In this document: one piece after another, positions 31,391 to 39,474 of the stretch | Layout: every line of letters starts with the position of its first letter | Numbering within the stretch: the first letter of the stretch is position 1 | Source of the DNA: Parcubacteria group bacterium | Lineage (GTDB): Bacteria; Patescibacteriota; Minisyncoccia; Phycocordibacterales; JABMOB01 | Direction: 5' to 3' | NCBI GenBank assembly: GCA_013204345.1 | Contig: JABMOB010000002.1 | Location: forward strand, 1 to 53,980 | DNA: 53,980 nucleotides | Program-made: the position numbers and the translations under genes | The notes under the pieces: generated by a model | What the model was told of the DNA's origin: nothing | The model's database searches: none | What the model saw: the letters and a program-made list of their open reading frames with translations, nothing else

Positions 31391-32089
31391 ATGTCTATAA
31401 AAAACAAAATTGTATGTTTTTCTCCTCATCCAGATGACGAACTTCTGGGTTGTGGGGGAAGTATCATAAAAGCCATAGAAAAAGGTGCTGATGTTCATAT
31501 CTGCTATATGTCATACGGTGAAACTGGTAGTCCTAAACACAACTTTGAAGACCTCGGAAAAATCAGAAAAAATGAGGCATTGAAAGTTTGTAATTTTATT
31601 GGAATCCCAACAAAGAATATACATTTTCTTAAAATCCCCGATAATCAGATAGAAGCAAGCGACTTTGGGAACTTTACACATATTATGAAAATAGTGCGAG
31701 AAGTAAAACCCAATATTGTATACCTGCCTCATATCAATGAGCAATCACACGACCATGAACAAGCGCACAAACTTGTTATGAGATTGGATATGGCAGCCAG
31801 TAATAATTTTTTTGAATTCGGAAAATCGGCGTGGTGGGTTGAAACCGTACTTGCCTACGAAGTCTGGACCCCAATGGAGAAGTATCAGTACTCGGAGGAT
31901 ATATCAAAATATCTTGATAAGAAAATAGAAGCTTTAAAAATGTATGAGTCCCAGACAAAAGAACAAGGGAATGTGTCAGATTTTATAAGCAATAAAGCAA
32001 AGTGCCTTCCTGGATATAGAGCGGCAATGACTATTGGCGAATATCGGGAAATGTTTCAGGTTTTAAGAATGCCTACCTTGTATGAATAG
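31391..32089 (+). CDS. PIG-L (LmbE) family deacetylase
   Basis: 232 residues. The zinc motif 'SPHPDDELLGCGGSI' at the start (HPDDE) and 'PHINEQSHDHEQAH' give the metal-binding His residues. The family removes N-acetyl groups from GlcNAc-type sugars and conjugates. The stop overlaps the start of the GT2 gene by 8 nt, the first pair of a three-gene operon making a modified glycan or glycolipid. Confidence 0.92.
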   Translation: MSIKNKIVCFSPHPDDELLGCGGSIIKAIEKGADVHICYMSYGETGSPKHNFEDLGKIRKNEALKVCNFIGIPTKNIHFLKIPDNQIEASDFGNFTHIMKIVREVKPNIVYLPHINEQSHDHEQAHKLVMRLDMAASNNFFEFGKSAWWVETVLAYEVWTPMEKYQYSEDISKYLDKKIEALKMYESQTKEQGNVSDFISNKAKCLPGYRAAMTIGEYREMFQVLRMPTLYE

Positions 32090-33356
32090 CGACCATATAT
32101 CAAGAAGTAAATTAAATAAATTCCTTAAACCCATTAATTTTGCTGGATACGAACGTGAAATGGAATCGATGCCAAAATCTAGTTTTTTGTTTGTTACATA
32201 TAATAGGTGTCCATACAAAAATTTTGATAGAAATCCTTTAGTTTGGGCATTCCAAAGTTTAATAAACAACCGACGTTATGAAATTAATGATTATGTTGTT
32301 ATTGATGATTGTTCTACTGATTATACGAGAGATTGTATACGATGGTTATCCAAAAAATACGATATAAAAATCAGATATTTCAAAAATCGTAGAAAAAAAG
32401 AATATTCCCATAACAGGCGTATGGGAATCTACAAAACAAAAAATAATTTAGTCTTCATGGGAGATGATGATTGTATATACGCTCCTGAATTTCTTGCTGG
32501 TAGTATGTTGACTCATTATCTACTAGAAAAAAATCTTGGTAAATCAAAAATCGCTGTCATTAATCTTCCTGCTTACGAAAAAAGCATTTACCCAAAGAAA
32601 AGTGTACAATTAGCTGACATTGGAAAGGTTTTTCTTAAAAAAACCTACTTCCGGCATGAATTTGATAAATTCCCAAAGGAATATTTAAGACACCCTCGAT
32701 ATATCAACAAAAAAGGTGACATTCTTGAACCGATAGAAGTAGATACATTCAAAGGGGTTAACTTATGCAACAAAACACTCATTCTTAATTGTGGTAACTA
32801 TATGGATTTATCGGAATGGAACTATGGATACTCGGAGCACATCGAATTATCCAGAAGAATAAACACAATGGGTTACCTTATATTTCATCAACCAGACCCA
32901 AGAATAAGTTGCATTCACTTACAATTTGGCAAAAAACAAACAAAAGACATTCTTAATAGTAGATTAAGAAATAAGAAAATCCTAGGGCTCAAATATTCTT
33001 TAGGAAAAATGGTAGATTTATCAGAAATAAACAATTTAAATACCGGCGCAAGAGATTCAGTTGAAATATTTCACTTTGTTGAGATTGGTAGTTTTTTCTC
33101 TTTTTACCTTAAAATATCAACATCTCTGGGTTTAAAATTTGCAATCAATCAATATAAATTTTTTGTACTGCAAGAAAAAGTATACCCATTCATACCTAAA
33201 TTTAATTATCTATCAAAAGAAAAACGGAAAGACATATTTTACAAAGCAATCCAAAAAGGGCTAGAGGTTAGTAAAAAACAAAGTAACAAAAAATTCAACG
33301 GAATATATAAAAAAATAATAAAAGAAACACAAAAATTATGTACTACGTTTTCATAG
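32082..33356 (+). CDS. Family-2-type glycosyltransferase
   Basis: 424 residues. GT-A fold: 'SFLFVTYNRCPY', then 'YVVIDDCSTDYTRDCI', 'YSHNRRMGIYKTKNNLVFMGDDDCIYAPEFL' with a DDD metal motif, and 'VDTFKGVNLCNKTL' near the acceptor region. There is no membrane segment. The C-terminal 150 residues are basic and not recognised. It overlaps the next gene by 19 nt, so both are co-translated. The sugar donor is unknown. Confidence 0.85.
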   Translation: MNSDHISRSKLNKFLKPINFAGYEREMESMPKSSFLFVTYNRCPYKNFDRNPLVWAFQSLINNRRYEINDYVVIDDCSTDYTRDCIRWLSKKYDIKIRYFKNRRKKEYSHNRRMGIYKTKNNLVFMGDDDCIYAPEFLAGSMLTHYLLEKNLGKSKIAVINLPAYEKSIYPKKSVQLADIGKVFLKKTYFRHEFDKFPKEYLRHPRYINKKGDILEPIEVDTFKGVNLCNKTLILNCGNYMDLSEWNYGYSEHIELSRRINTMGYLIFHQPDPRISCIHLQFGKKQTKDILNSRLRNKKILGLKYSLGKMVDLSEINNLNTGARDSVEIFHFVEIGSFFSFYLKISTSLGLKFAINQYKFFVLQEKVYPFIPKFNYLSKEKRKDIFYKAIQKGLEVSKKQSNKKFNGIYKKIIKETQKLCTTFS

Positions 33357-34699
33357 TTACCATATTACTTTTATTTTTTCGGACAGTGTACTCCACACTT
33401 CAATTACTGACTTCAATCTACTGGCTTGAAAAAAATAGACATAAGGATATATCAATACCAAATGAAGATATTCAGTTTTTCATCTTAATCCCGGTTTTAA
33501 GAGAGCAAAAAATATTAGAAAATACTGTAAATAATTTTCTGAAACTTGATTACAAAAAAACTAAGATAACTATTTTTTTAATTTCTACAGAAAAAGAAAA
33601 TCTTGACGCTCATGGCAAAAAATATTTCGGTTATACAACAATGGATTTAATAAAGAAAATAAAGAACCAAACAAACGCTATCCACAAAAAACAAATCATC
33701 AAACATATTCATTATCCACATACTACCGGCAAGATGGTAGACCAGTTAAATTTTGCTCTGGAACAAATAAACGAAACAACAAAAAAAAGGGAGGGGGTAT
33801 TTTTTGCTATTTATAATGCAGACTCAAAACCACACATTGATTCGTTTAATAAAGTTTCCGCACTTGCCCGCAACAAAAAAATAAGAGTATTTCAACAATC
33901 CTCTCTCTTTTTGAGTAATTTTTCAGACATGGAAAAAGAAAGTTGGCTGTCAGAAAAATATCTAAAAACCAATGCTGTTCTGCATAGCCGCTGGACATTG
34001 GCACATGAGATCCCGAGAATGTTACGTCAATCTTTTTTTCTTAATACATACAAAAAAAGATTTTTTCTATCTCACTGTGTTGGACATGGACTTTTTTTAC
34101 GAGCAGATTTAGTTACTGATATAGGTAAAATCCCAGATACAACAATGACCGAGGACTTGTTTCTTGGATATAATCTTTCGTTATTAGGTGAATCAATTAA
34201 CCCCGTACCTGTTCTAGAAAACGCAGAGGCCCCGAATAATTTTATCGGTGCGCTCAAGCAAAAATATGTTTGGTTCTTTGGTCCGTTAGATCATTTTAAC
34301 TATGAAAGATTTTTTAAACTTAAATATGGAACTAAAGTAAATTCGATATTAATAAAATGGTTCACATTACAAGGAATCCTACCAGCAATTGCATGGCTTT
34401 TGATGGGGTGGGTACTTATTGCCGTACTAATCTACCCAATAGTACTGGGTGATCATTGGTTGTTATTAGTGAGTATGCTAATAATTATACTCTACGGACC
34501 AATTGGATATTTATTAGTTATGATATACGCAAAAAAAATCGGACTTCTCGACGCACGGATAAGTGACTATTTTTGGATACCAGTATTTATCATACCAACT
34601 GTTTTTTTACACAGCTTACCACCAATCTATAGTATTTTTAGTAAGTCTAGAAAGTTTTTTACTGGAAAAGATCCAGACAAACCTAAAACAGAAAGATGA
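33338..34699 (+). CDS. Membrane glycosyltransferase, GT2-like
   Basis: 453 residues. One N-terminal membrane segment ('YVFIVTILLLFFRTVYSTLQLL'), a cytosolic GT-A domain ('FFILIPVLREQKILENTVNNFLKLDY', 'AIYNADSKPHID', 'TMTEDLFLGYNLSLLG', then 'KQKYVWFFGPLDHF'), and three to four C-terminal membrane segments. This layout is shared with processive synthases that make and export a polysaccharide. Together with the PIG-L and soluble GT genes it suggests a surface glycan. Confidence 0.85.
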   Translation: MYYVFIVTILLLFFRTVYSTLQLLTSIYWLEKNRHKDISIPNEDIQFFILIPVLREQKILENTVNNFLKLDYKKTKITIFLISTEKENLDAHGKKYFGYTTMDLIKKIKNQTNAIHKKQIIKHIHYPHTTGKMVDQLNFALEQINETTKKREGVFFAIYNADSKPHIDSFNKVSALARNKKIRVFQQSSLFLSNFSDMEKESWLSEKYLKTNAVLHSRWTLAHEIPRMLRQSFFLNTYKKRFFLSHCVGHGLFLRADLVTDIGKIPDTTMTEDLFLGYNLSLLGESINPVPVLENAEAPNNFIGALKQKYVWFFGPLDHFNYERFFKLKYGTKVNSILIKWFTLQGILPAIAWLLMGWVLIAVLIYPIVLGDHWLLLVSMLIIILYGPIGYLLVMIYAKKIGLLDARISDYFWIPVFIIPTVFLHSLPPIYSIFSKSRKFFTGKDPDKPKTER

Positions 34700-34741
34700 A
34701 CAGATAATAAAAATAGAAGGAGATTTTTTAAAATACCCCTT

Positions 34742-35350
34742 CTACTGTAGCTTGCCAAATCGTCGGATAATTGCCAAAATTTCTTCCTGAACAATGTCAG
34801 ACTCGGTATTTGCATCAACTCTTACGAATTGGTGACTTTTTGTGGCTTCGTTTCGGAAGAAATCCGTTAAATACGTATTAAATATCCGATCGTAAAAATG
34901 TGGTAAAAATCTATCCCTAAAATGAGCGATGCGTTTCTCAAGTTCTACCTGGGATACATCCATAAACACAGTAATGTCAGGTTCAATTTTATGGAAAGAC
35001 AACCATAGTCTCTCGACATCTTTGTAGACGGCGAGGCCTGTAATGTGTTGCGCTGCGAACTCAAAACCAAGGCAACTTAGATAAGTACGATCAACCAGAA
35101 CGATTCCTTCTTGATCGTACCGATCATTTTCAAGATCAACCAAGCGCCGTTTTTCAATATCTATAAAAAATTTTGCTGCCTCCAAGTTTTCCACACATGA
35201 ACGTGGTGGAAAACTTGGGGGAAAAAGATTCAGTAATTTGACATAATAACCATACTCATTCACAATTCTAGCCTTCAAAAGATACGACAAACGGTGGATC
35301 ATTGTTGTTTTTCCAGCACACACAAGACCATCAAATCCAATTATAAACAC
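34742..35350 (-). CDS. Deoxynucleoside / thymidylate kinase-like P-loop enzyme
   Basis: 202 residues from GTG 35350, chosen because AGGAGG lies 5 nt upstream; the longer ORF runs through the shared leader. P-loop 'GFDGLVCAGKTT', 'LVDRTYLSCLGFEFAAQ' (DR motif of the dNK/TMPK group), 'DITVFMDVS' and a lid with 'KRIAHFRDRF'. It likely phosphorylates a nucleoside or nucleotide. GC-richer than its neighbours. Confidence 0.75.
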   Translation of the reverse strand: MFIIGFDGLVCAGKTTMIHRLSYLLKARIVNEYGYYVKLLNLFPPSFPPRSCVENLEAAKFFIDIEKRRLVDLENDRYDQEGIVLVDRTYLSCLGFEFAAQHITGLAVYKDVERLWLSFHKIEPDITVFMDVSQVELEKRIAHFRDRFLPHFYDRIFNTYLTDFFRNEATKSHQFVRVDANTESDIVQEEILAIIRRFGKLQ

Positions 35351-35470
35351 AGAAACCTCCTTTCTTTGTTTGGTTGAAATTGCTCGAAACGTCGGGAATA
35401 GATTCAAAGAGCCTGAAAATCACACTGATTTTCTACTCCTTATTCTATACTATTTTCCCCCCAAAGTCAA
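35351..35470 (-). promoter_or_regulatory. Duplicated promoter-leader cassette, copy 2
   Basis: TTGACT (35470-35465), 17 nt, TAGAAT (35447-35442), hairpin GAAAATCA-gtg-TGATTTTC, then 'CAATTTCAACCAAACAAAGAAAGGAGGT'. The stem differs from copy 1 by one G-U/A-U change and stays paired. Confidence 0.8.
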
Positions 35471-35738
35471 TGGTTTGAGAAATGGCCTATTTATTGATTA
35501 CCCCACCCAATCCGTTATGATACAGATATTTGAAAATCAAATACTTATCAAAGTGATTCAAAAAACTCAAAATGAGTGGTAGTATAAGTGCAACAAAAAA
35601 GCAGTTCATGGTTGGTTAAATAAACTACCCTGTGACAAAGACAGCAGGGAAACGAGTTATACCACAAAGTTGTTGGTAAGGGCATGTTTTTTATAAAGTT
35701 TCTGGCCTTAAGTATTTCCGTAAAAGAACCGAAGGTGG

Positions 35739-35744
35739 TAAAAT
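35739..35744 (+). promoter_or_regulatory. -10 box of the Nudix gene
   Basis: TAAAAT, six A residues, then ATG 35751: leaderless spacing. The -35 region is weak. Bases 35471-35738 show no recognisable feature. Confidence 0.4.
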
Positions 35745-35750
35745 AAAAAA

Positions 35751-36221
35751 ATGACAAAGAAATTTACTGACGAAGAATACGCCGCAATACTTCCCAAAAA
35801 ACAAGTTGGAACGGCAGTTTTGTTTTTTAACACAAAAGGAGAATTGCTTATTCTAAAACCAGATTACAAAGACGGATGGCTTGTCCCAGGAGGATCAACC
35901 GATAATGATGAATCCCCCCTCCACTCGGCTATTCGAGAAACAAAAGAAGAGATTGGGCTCGATATTACCGAATTACAATTAGTAGGGATATACTATGGGC
36001 CTAGAAAGGGAGTTTTTACAGACTCTCTAAAATTTATTTTTTCAGGAGGCACTATTACTGATAACCAAATAATGCAAATAAAATTACAAATAGAAGAATT
36101 GGAAGAATACATTTTTGTTTCTCCAGAAAAGGCAATACCCCTATTGTCTCCGAGCTTACAGAAAAGCATACCCGCATGCTTAGAAGCCCTAAAAAACAAT
36201 ACCGTTGCGTATATTGAATAA
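35751..36221 (+). CDS. Nudix hydrolase
   Basis: 156 residues. Nudix box 'GGSTDNDESPLHSAIRETKEEIGL' (GX5EX7REUXEEXGU, with Asp/Glu positions kept). 'DGWLVPGG' precedes it. It hydrolyses a nucleoside diphosphate linked to another group; the substrate is unknown. One of two Nudix genes in this block. Confidence 0.9.
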   Translation: MTKKFTDEEYAAILPKKQVGTAVLFFNTKGELLILKPDYKDGWLVPGGSTDNDESPLHSAIRETKEEIGLDITELQLVGIYYGPRKGVFTDSLKFIFSGGTITDNQIMQIKLQIEELEEYIFVSPEKAIPLLSPSLQKSIPACLEALKNNTVAYIE

Positions 36222-36493
36222 AAAAAATCGGAATCCCCTGCTGGTGCAAACATCGCAATACGTTTTTGGAAAGATTATTCTCATTTTTATAATTTTTACC
36301 TGAAAATCAATAACGAAGCGGAGCGAGTAGCTTTTAGGCTATTTTTGGTTTAATATAGATAACAACATGATAACCTCAAAAACTATCACTACTTGGTCCA
36401 GTTTTATTTAAAACGAACACACTGTTTCGTTTAGTTTGATTTACGTTAATTAGAAGAAGAAAGTCTCATAACTCAACCCAAAGGAGATCTCTC
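36222..36493. other. Non-coding gap upstream of the NlpC/P60 gene
   Basis: No ORF. It contains AAACGA..TCGTTT around 'acacactgt' (about 36411-36432) and the palindromic filler 'cgaagcggagcgagtagctttt'. A clear promoter could not be set; an SD AAAGGAG ends the region. Confidence 0.5.
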
Positions 36494-37102
36494 GTGACTT
36501 ACTGTGCTGTCGGAAACCGCTGTGCTGTTGATTTTACAGATTTACAACTCACAATCCCCCCAGATAAATGTCTAGAAATTCTTAGGCAAAAAGGGTTTCG
36601 AGAGATTAAAGTTAATCTCGTAGAACTCGCCCGTAAATGTGTCAGCGTTTCAAAATATCGGCGAGGTGCCAGACTGGATGAATCACCACAAGTGTTTGAT
36701 TGCTCAAGTTTTATAAAGTGGCTTTACGGCCAAAAAGGCATCTGGTTGCCACGCCGTGGGATACAACAAAGAGAGTTTGGCGTTCCGGTAAACCGCGAGA
36801 AAATTAAGGCTGAAGACCTTGTATTTGTCTCTGGTTATATTGATTACTACTCCACAAACCCTAAGGACGGTGTCGGGCATATCGGTATAGCTACTGGTGA
36901 CGGGACAATTATTCACGCCGCCAACAGCAAGTTGGGTGTAATCGAAAGTTCTTTCGAAGATTTTGTGAGCAAGGGGTTTAGAGGAATAAGACGAATTGTC
37001 CCAGATGGACACCTTGTCCATACACTCATTACCCCAGACGAACGCGGAGTAGAATGGTCTGACGATATTCGCTGGATTATTCTCCAAGAACCGCGAAAAT
37101 AG
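36494..37102 (+). CDS. NlpC/P60-family peptidase
   Basis: 202 residues from GTG 36494 (SD AAAGGAG, 8 nt). Catalytic Cys in 'VFDCSSFIKWLYGQKGIWLPR', His in 'GVGHIGIATGDGTIIHAAN', and the third polar residue in the following segment. Such enzymes cleave murein stem peptides. No signal peptide is visible, which is unusual for a wall enzyme and raises the chance of a cytosolic or amidase role. GC-richer, single gene with its own terminator. Confidence 0.85.
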   Translation: MTYCAVGNRCAVDFTDLQLTIPPDKCLEILRQKGFREIKVNLVELARKCVSVSKYRRGARLDESPQVFDCSSFIKWLYGQKGIWLPRRGIQQREFGVPVNREKIKAEDLVFVSGYIDYYSTNPKDGVGHIGIATGDGTIIHAANSKLGVIESSFEDFVSKGFRGIRRIVPDGHLVHTLITPDERGVEWSDDIRWIILQEPRK

Positions 37103-37113
37103 TTCTTTGCATC

Positions 37114-37148
37114 AAAAGCCCACGACCCAAAATCGTCGGGCTTTTTTA
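37114..37148 (+). terminator. Terminator after the NlpC/P60 gene
   Basis: AAAAGCCCACGA-cccaaaa-TCGTCGGGCTTTTTT. Confidence 0.85.
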
Positions 37149-37193
37149 TTTAATCAAAAAAAGAAAAAGCTAAAAATTATTGCTGTTTGTTTT

Positions 37194-37835
37194 TTAAACA
37201 AACAAAGATGCATCAACAGAAACTAGTTTAGACGCTGATGTCTCTGGATGTTTTTTTAAATATTTGTCCACTAGATCGTACCCCAGAGTATATCCAGTCC
37301 AACGTGGTATTTCGACAGGTTTTGAACCAAAAAACCATAGATTATTATCATATGTAGGTTTGTTCCACTCTTGCACAGCCTTTTTCATAAATATTTTCTT
37401 CTGTTCAGGAGTCAATGCGCAAGAATAGGGTGACGGTTTTGTCCTACCAACTACTTCCATAGCAAAACGATCCGCTAGTCCTTCAAAAACGAGTGCTTCA
37501 AGCAAAGTATCACCCTCTACAGATTTCTGCCAGCGAATTGTGTGATGAAATTCATGGGAGAGAATGAATAAAAGTTCTTCTTCGAGAGCTTTCTTAAAAT
37601 TCACATGTCTAGGGTTGAGTGAAATAAAAATTTGATTAGCATTAGGTGTAAAACCACCAATACCGCCTATTTCATCGATAGTTCCTCGCGGATTATCATA
37701 AAATACAATATCCACTTCTTTAATAGGCAACAATTTTTTAACTATATCAGTAGTAGATTGGGCTGTTGACCTCAATTCAGATTCATAAGGCTGTAAATCT
37801 TTTGAGGCAGTAAGAATATGAAAATCGATAGACAT
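37194..37835 (-). CDS. DUF2268-like putative zinc protease
   Basis: 213 residues. 'LFILSHEFHHTIRWQ' contains HExxH, and 'LLEALVFEGLADRFAMEVVG' supplies the downstream Glu, as in DUF2268 proteins. 'DIVFYDNPRGTIDEIGGIGGFTPNANQIFISLNP' matches the preceding conserved strand. No signal peptide. Role unknown. Confidence 0.8.
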   Translation of the reverse strand: MSIDFHILTASKDLQPYESELRSTAQSTTDIVKKLLPIKEVDIVFYDNPRGTIDEIGGIGGFTPNANQIFISLNPRHVNFKKALEEELLFILSHEFHHTIRWQKSVEGDTLLEALVFEGLADRFAMEVVGRTKPSPYSCALTPEQKKIFMKKAVQEWNKPTYDNNLWFFGSKPVEIPRWTGYTLGYDLVDKYLKKHPETSASKLVSVDASLFV

Positions 37836-37878
37836 AGAGGGATTATAACATTTATTTTATATAAGTAATTTTGATACT

Positions 37879-37907
37879 CAGACATTATTCAGAACTTTTG
37901 ATACAAT
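37879..37907 (+). promoter_or_regulatory. Promoter of the histidine phosphatase gene
   Basis: CAGACA (37879-37884), 17 nt, TACAAT (37902-37907), six bases, ATG 37914: leaderless spacing. Confidence 0.5.
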
Positions 37908-37913
37908 TAAGAA

Positions 37914-38447
37914 ATGATTTATTTTGTAAGACATGGTTTAAGTGAAGCAAACGTTAAAAAGGTTTTTGCTGGTCAGAAAGATGATTCTTTACTAACTGAA
38001 AAAGGCAGAGAGCAGGCAAAAGAAACTGGAAAAGAAATTATTACAAGAAAGCTTTTGATCGAAAGGATCGTTTCCTCACCATCCAAAAGAGCGCTCGAAA
38101 CAGCGGAAATAATAGCGAGGGAAATAAATTTTGATATTTCAAAAATAATTATCGATGATCGCATTACTGAATACGATATGGGAAGTCTTTCGGGTACACC
38201 GTATAATGTAATTTCATCCTCAATTTTGGTGACTGCTGAAGGGACAGAGAATCCGCAGGTTTTCTGCAATCGTATTTGTTCTTGTATAAAAGAATTGGAT
38301 AAATTACATGGGAATACTCTAGTAGTAAGTCATGGCGGTGTAGGCAGAATGTTGGAAACAATTAAAGAAGGTAGAAATGTCGAATTGTTTTATGACACTG
38401 CAATTTTACCGAATGCCTCAATCACTGAGGTTAATTGGATAAAATAA
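37914..38447 (+). CDS. Histidine phosphatase (phosphoglycerate mutase-like)
   Basis: 177 residues. 'IYFVRHGLSEANVKKVFAGQKDDSLLTEKGREQA' is the classic RHG start; 'SSPSKRALETAEIIA' and 'TEYDMGSLSG' follow; 'TLVVSHGGVGRML' gives the second catalytic His. It probably acts on a small phospho-metabolite such as alpha-ribazole phosphate, a sugar phosphate or a nucleotide. Confidence 0.92.
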   Translation: MIYFVRHGLSEANVKKVFAGQKDDSLLTEKGREQAKETGKEIITRKLLIERIVSSPSKRALETAEIIAREINFDISKIIIDDRITEYDMGSLSGTPYNVISSSILVTAEGTENPQVFCNRICSCIKELDKLHGNTLVVSHGGVGRMLETIKEGRNVELFYDTAILPNASITEVNWIK

Positions 38448-38504
38448 GAAGAGATTCCGTTAATGCGAGAGAGGTATTCTTGGAGAAATAGATTTTATTT
38501 TGAT

Positions 38505-38945
38505 TCATGAAGCTGTACCTGTTTCCCAAAAATCATTATTGTTTTTGATGCTATCGAGAATATCTTTAACCGACTTTTGTGGTTTGAAATTTATTTTTGA
38601 AAAATCTTCCAGCGAGACCCACTCGAAAGCTAGATGATTCTCTTTTGATTTTATGTTGCTGTAATCACTCAGTTTTGTCAGATAAATGTAGAAAACTTCA
38701 TCGTATTTTTTACCCCCTTTCTCATACGCATTCCTTACTTCAGCAACTTTTTTCAAATCCGTGTAATTTTGTCCGATTTCTTCCATCAATTCTCTATCCA
38801 AAGCAATTTCAGGTGATTCACCATCTTCAATATGCCCTCCGGGTAAAAAGTAATGCCCTCCGCCTAGCAAATTTTTACAAAGCAAAATTTTGCCGTCTTT
38901 TACTATTAATGCTCTGACAATTCTTTCTAATTTTATTTCCAACAT
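38505..38945 (-). CDS. Nudix hydrolase
   Basis: 146 residues. 'IERIVRALIVKDGKILLCKNLLGGGHYFLPGGHIEDGESPEIALDRELMEEIGQ' holds the Nudix box (GX5EX7 R/D ELXEEXGU; the Arg position is Asp-Arg). It follows the small kinase gene by 1 nt, so they are co-transcribed. Confidence 0.9.
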   Translation of the reverse strand: MLEIKLERIVRALIVKDGKILLCKNLLGGGHYFLPGGHIEDGESPEIALDRELMEEIGQNYTDLKKVAEVRNAYEKGGKKYDEVFYIYLTKLSDYSNIKSKENHLAFEWVSLEDFSKINFKPQKSVKDILDSIKNNNDFWETGTAS

Positions 38946-38946
38946 A

Positions 38947-39429
38947 TTAATTTCTAATTTTACTCAATATGATTTCCACCGTCTCCTCCGGAGTTTGTTC
39001 GGAATTATCAACCACCTCTCCAAAAGCTGGAGAATGTATGCCAATTTTGTAATGATGTTTTATCCTTTCTTGTTCTGAATCTTCCAATTCCCTGTTTCCT
39101 CTGTTTGTGAGTGTTTTTTCAAGTTTTGGTGCGAGAGTGAAGGTGTAAATTTGGGTATTAAGGTCTTTTAGACCATCTATCAGAAAATTATAATTTTTCT
39201 CTGATAAAGGATACGGGACAACTACATTTAGTCCCTCTTTTGAAAAATTCCTAGCTATAGAAACAGCGTTCTCAAGGTTTATTGATATAGATTGATCTAT
39301 TGGCATCCAACCAATCATTTCTCTGAGCGCATCAATCTCTAAAAGTGCAGTATTTGGCAACTTTTCTACCAAAAGTTTTGCAACGGTACTTTTACCAGCA
39401 TTTATTGATCCATTAAGTAATATAATCAT
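38947..39429 (-). CDS. Small P-loop kinase (AAA_33 / adenylylsulfate-kinase-like)
   Basis: 160 residues. Walker A 'GSINAGKST' at 7-15, 'LLEIDALREMIGW' for substrate or Mg2+, and a lid-like 'LTNRGNRELEDSEQERI'. It resembles the kinase at 1056 in size. TAAATT lies six bases before ATG, again a leaderless layout. It is paired with a Nudix hydrolase, as the other is paired with a phosphatase. Confidence 0.8.
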   Translation of the reverse strand: MIILLNGSINAGKSTVAKLLVEKLPNTALLEIDALREMIGWMPIDQSISINLENAVSIARNFSKEGLNVVVPYPLSEKNYNFLIDGLKDLNTQIYTFTLAPKLEKTLTNRGNRELEDSEQERIKHHYKIGIHSPAFGEVVDNSEQTPEETVEIILSKIRN

Positions 39430-39474
39430 ATTTATAATTTAACAAATATACACAGAAAAAGCCCCGAAATAGAA

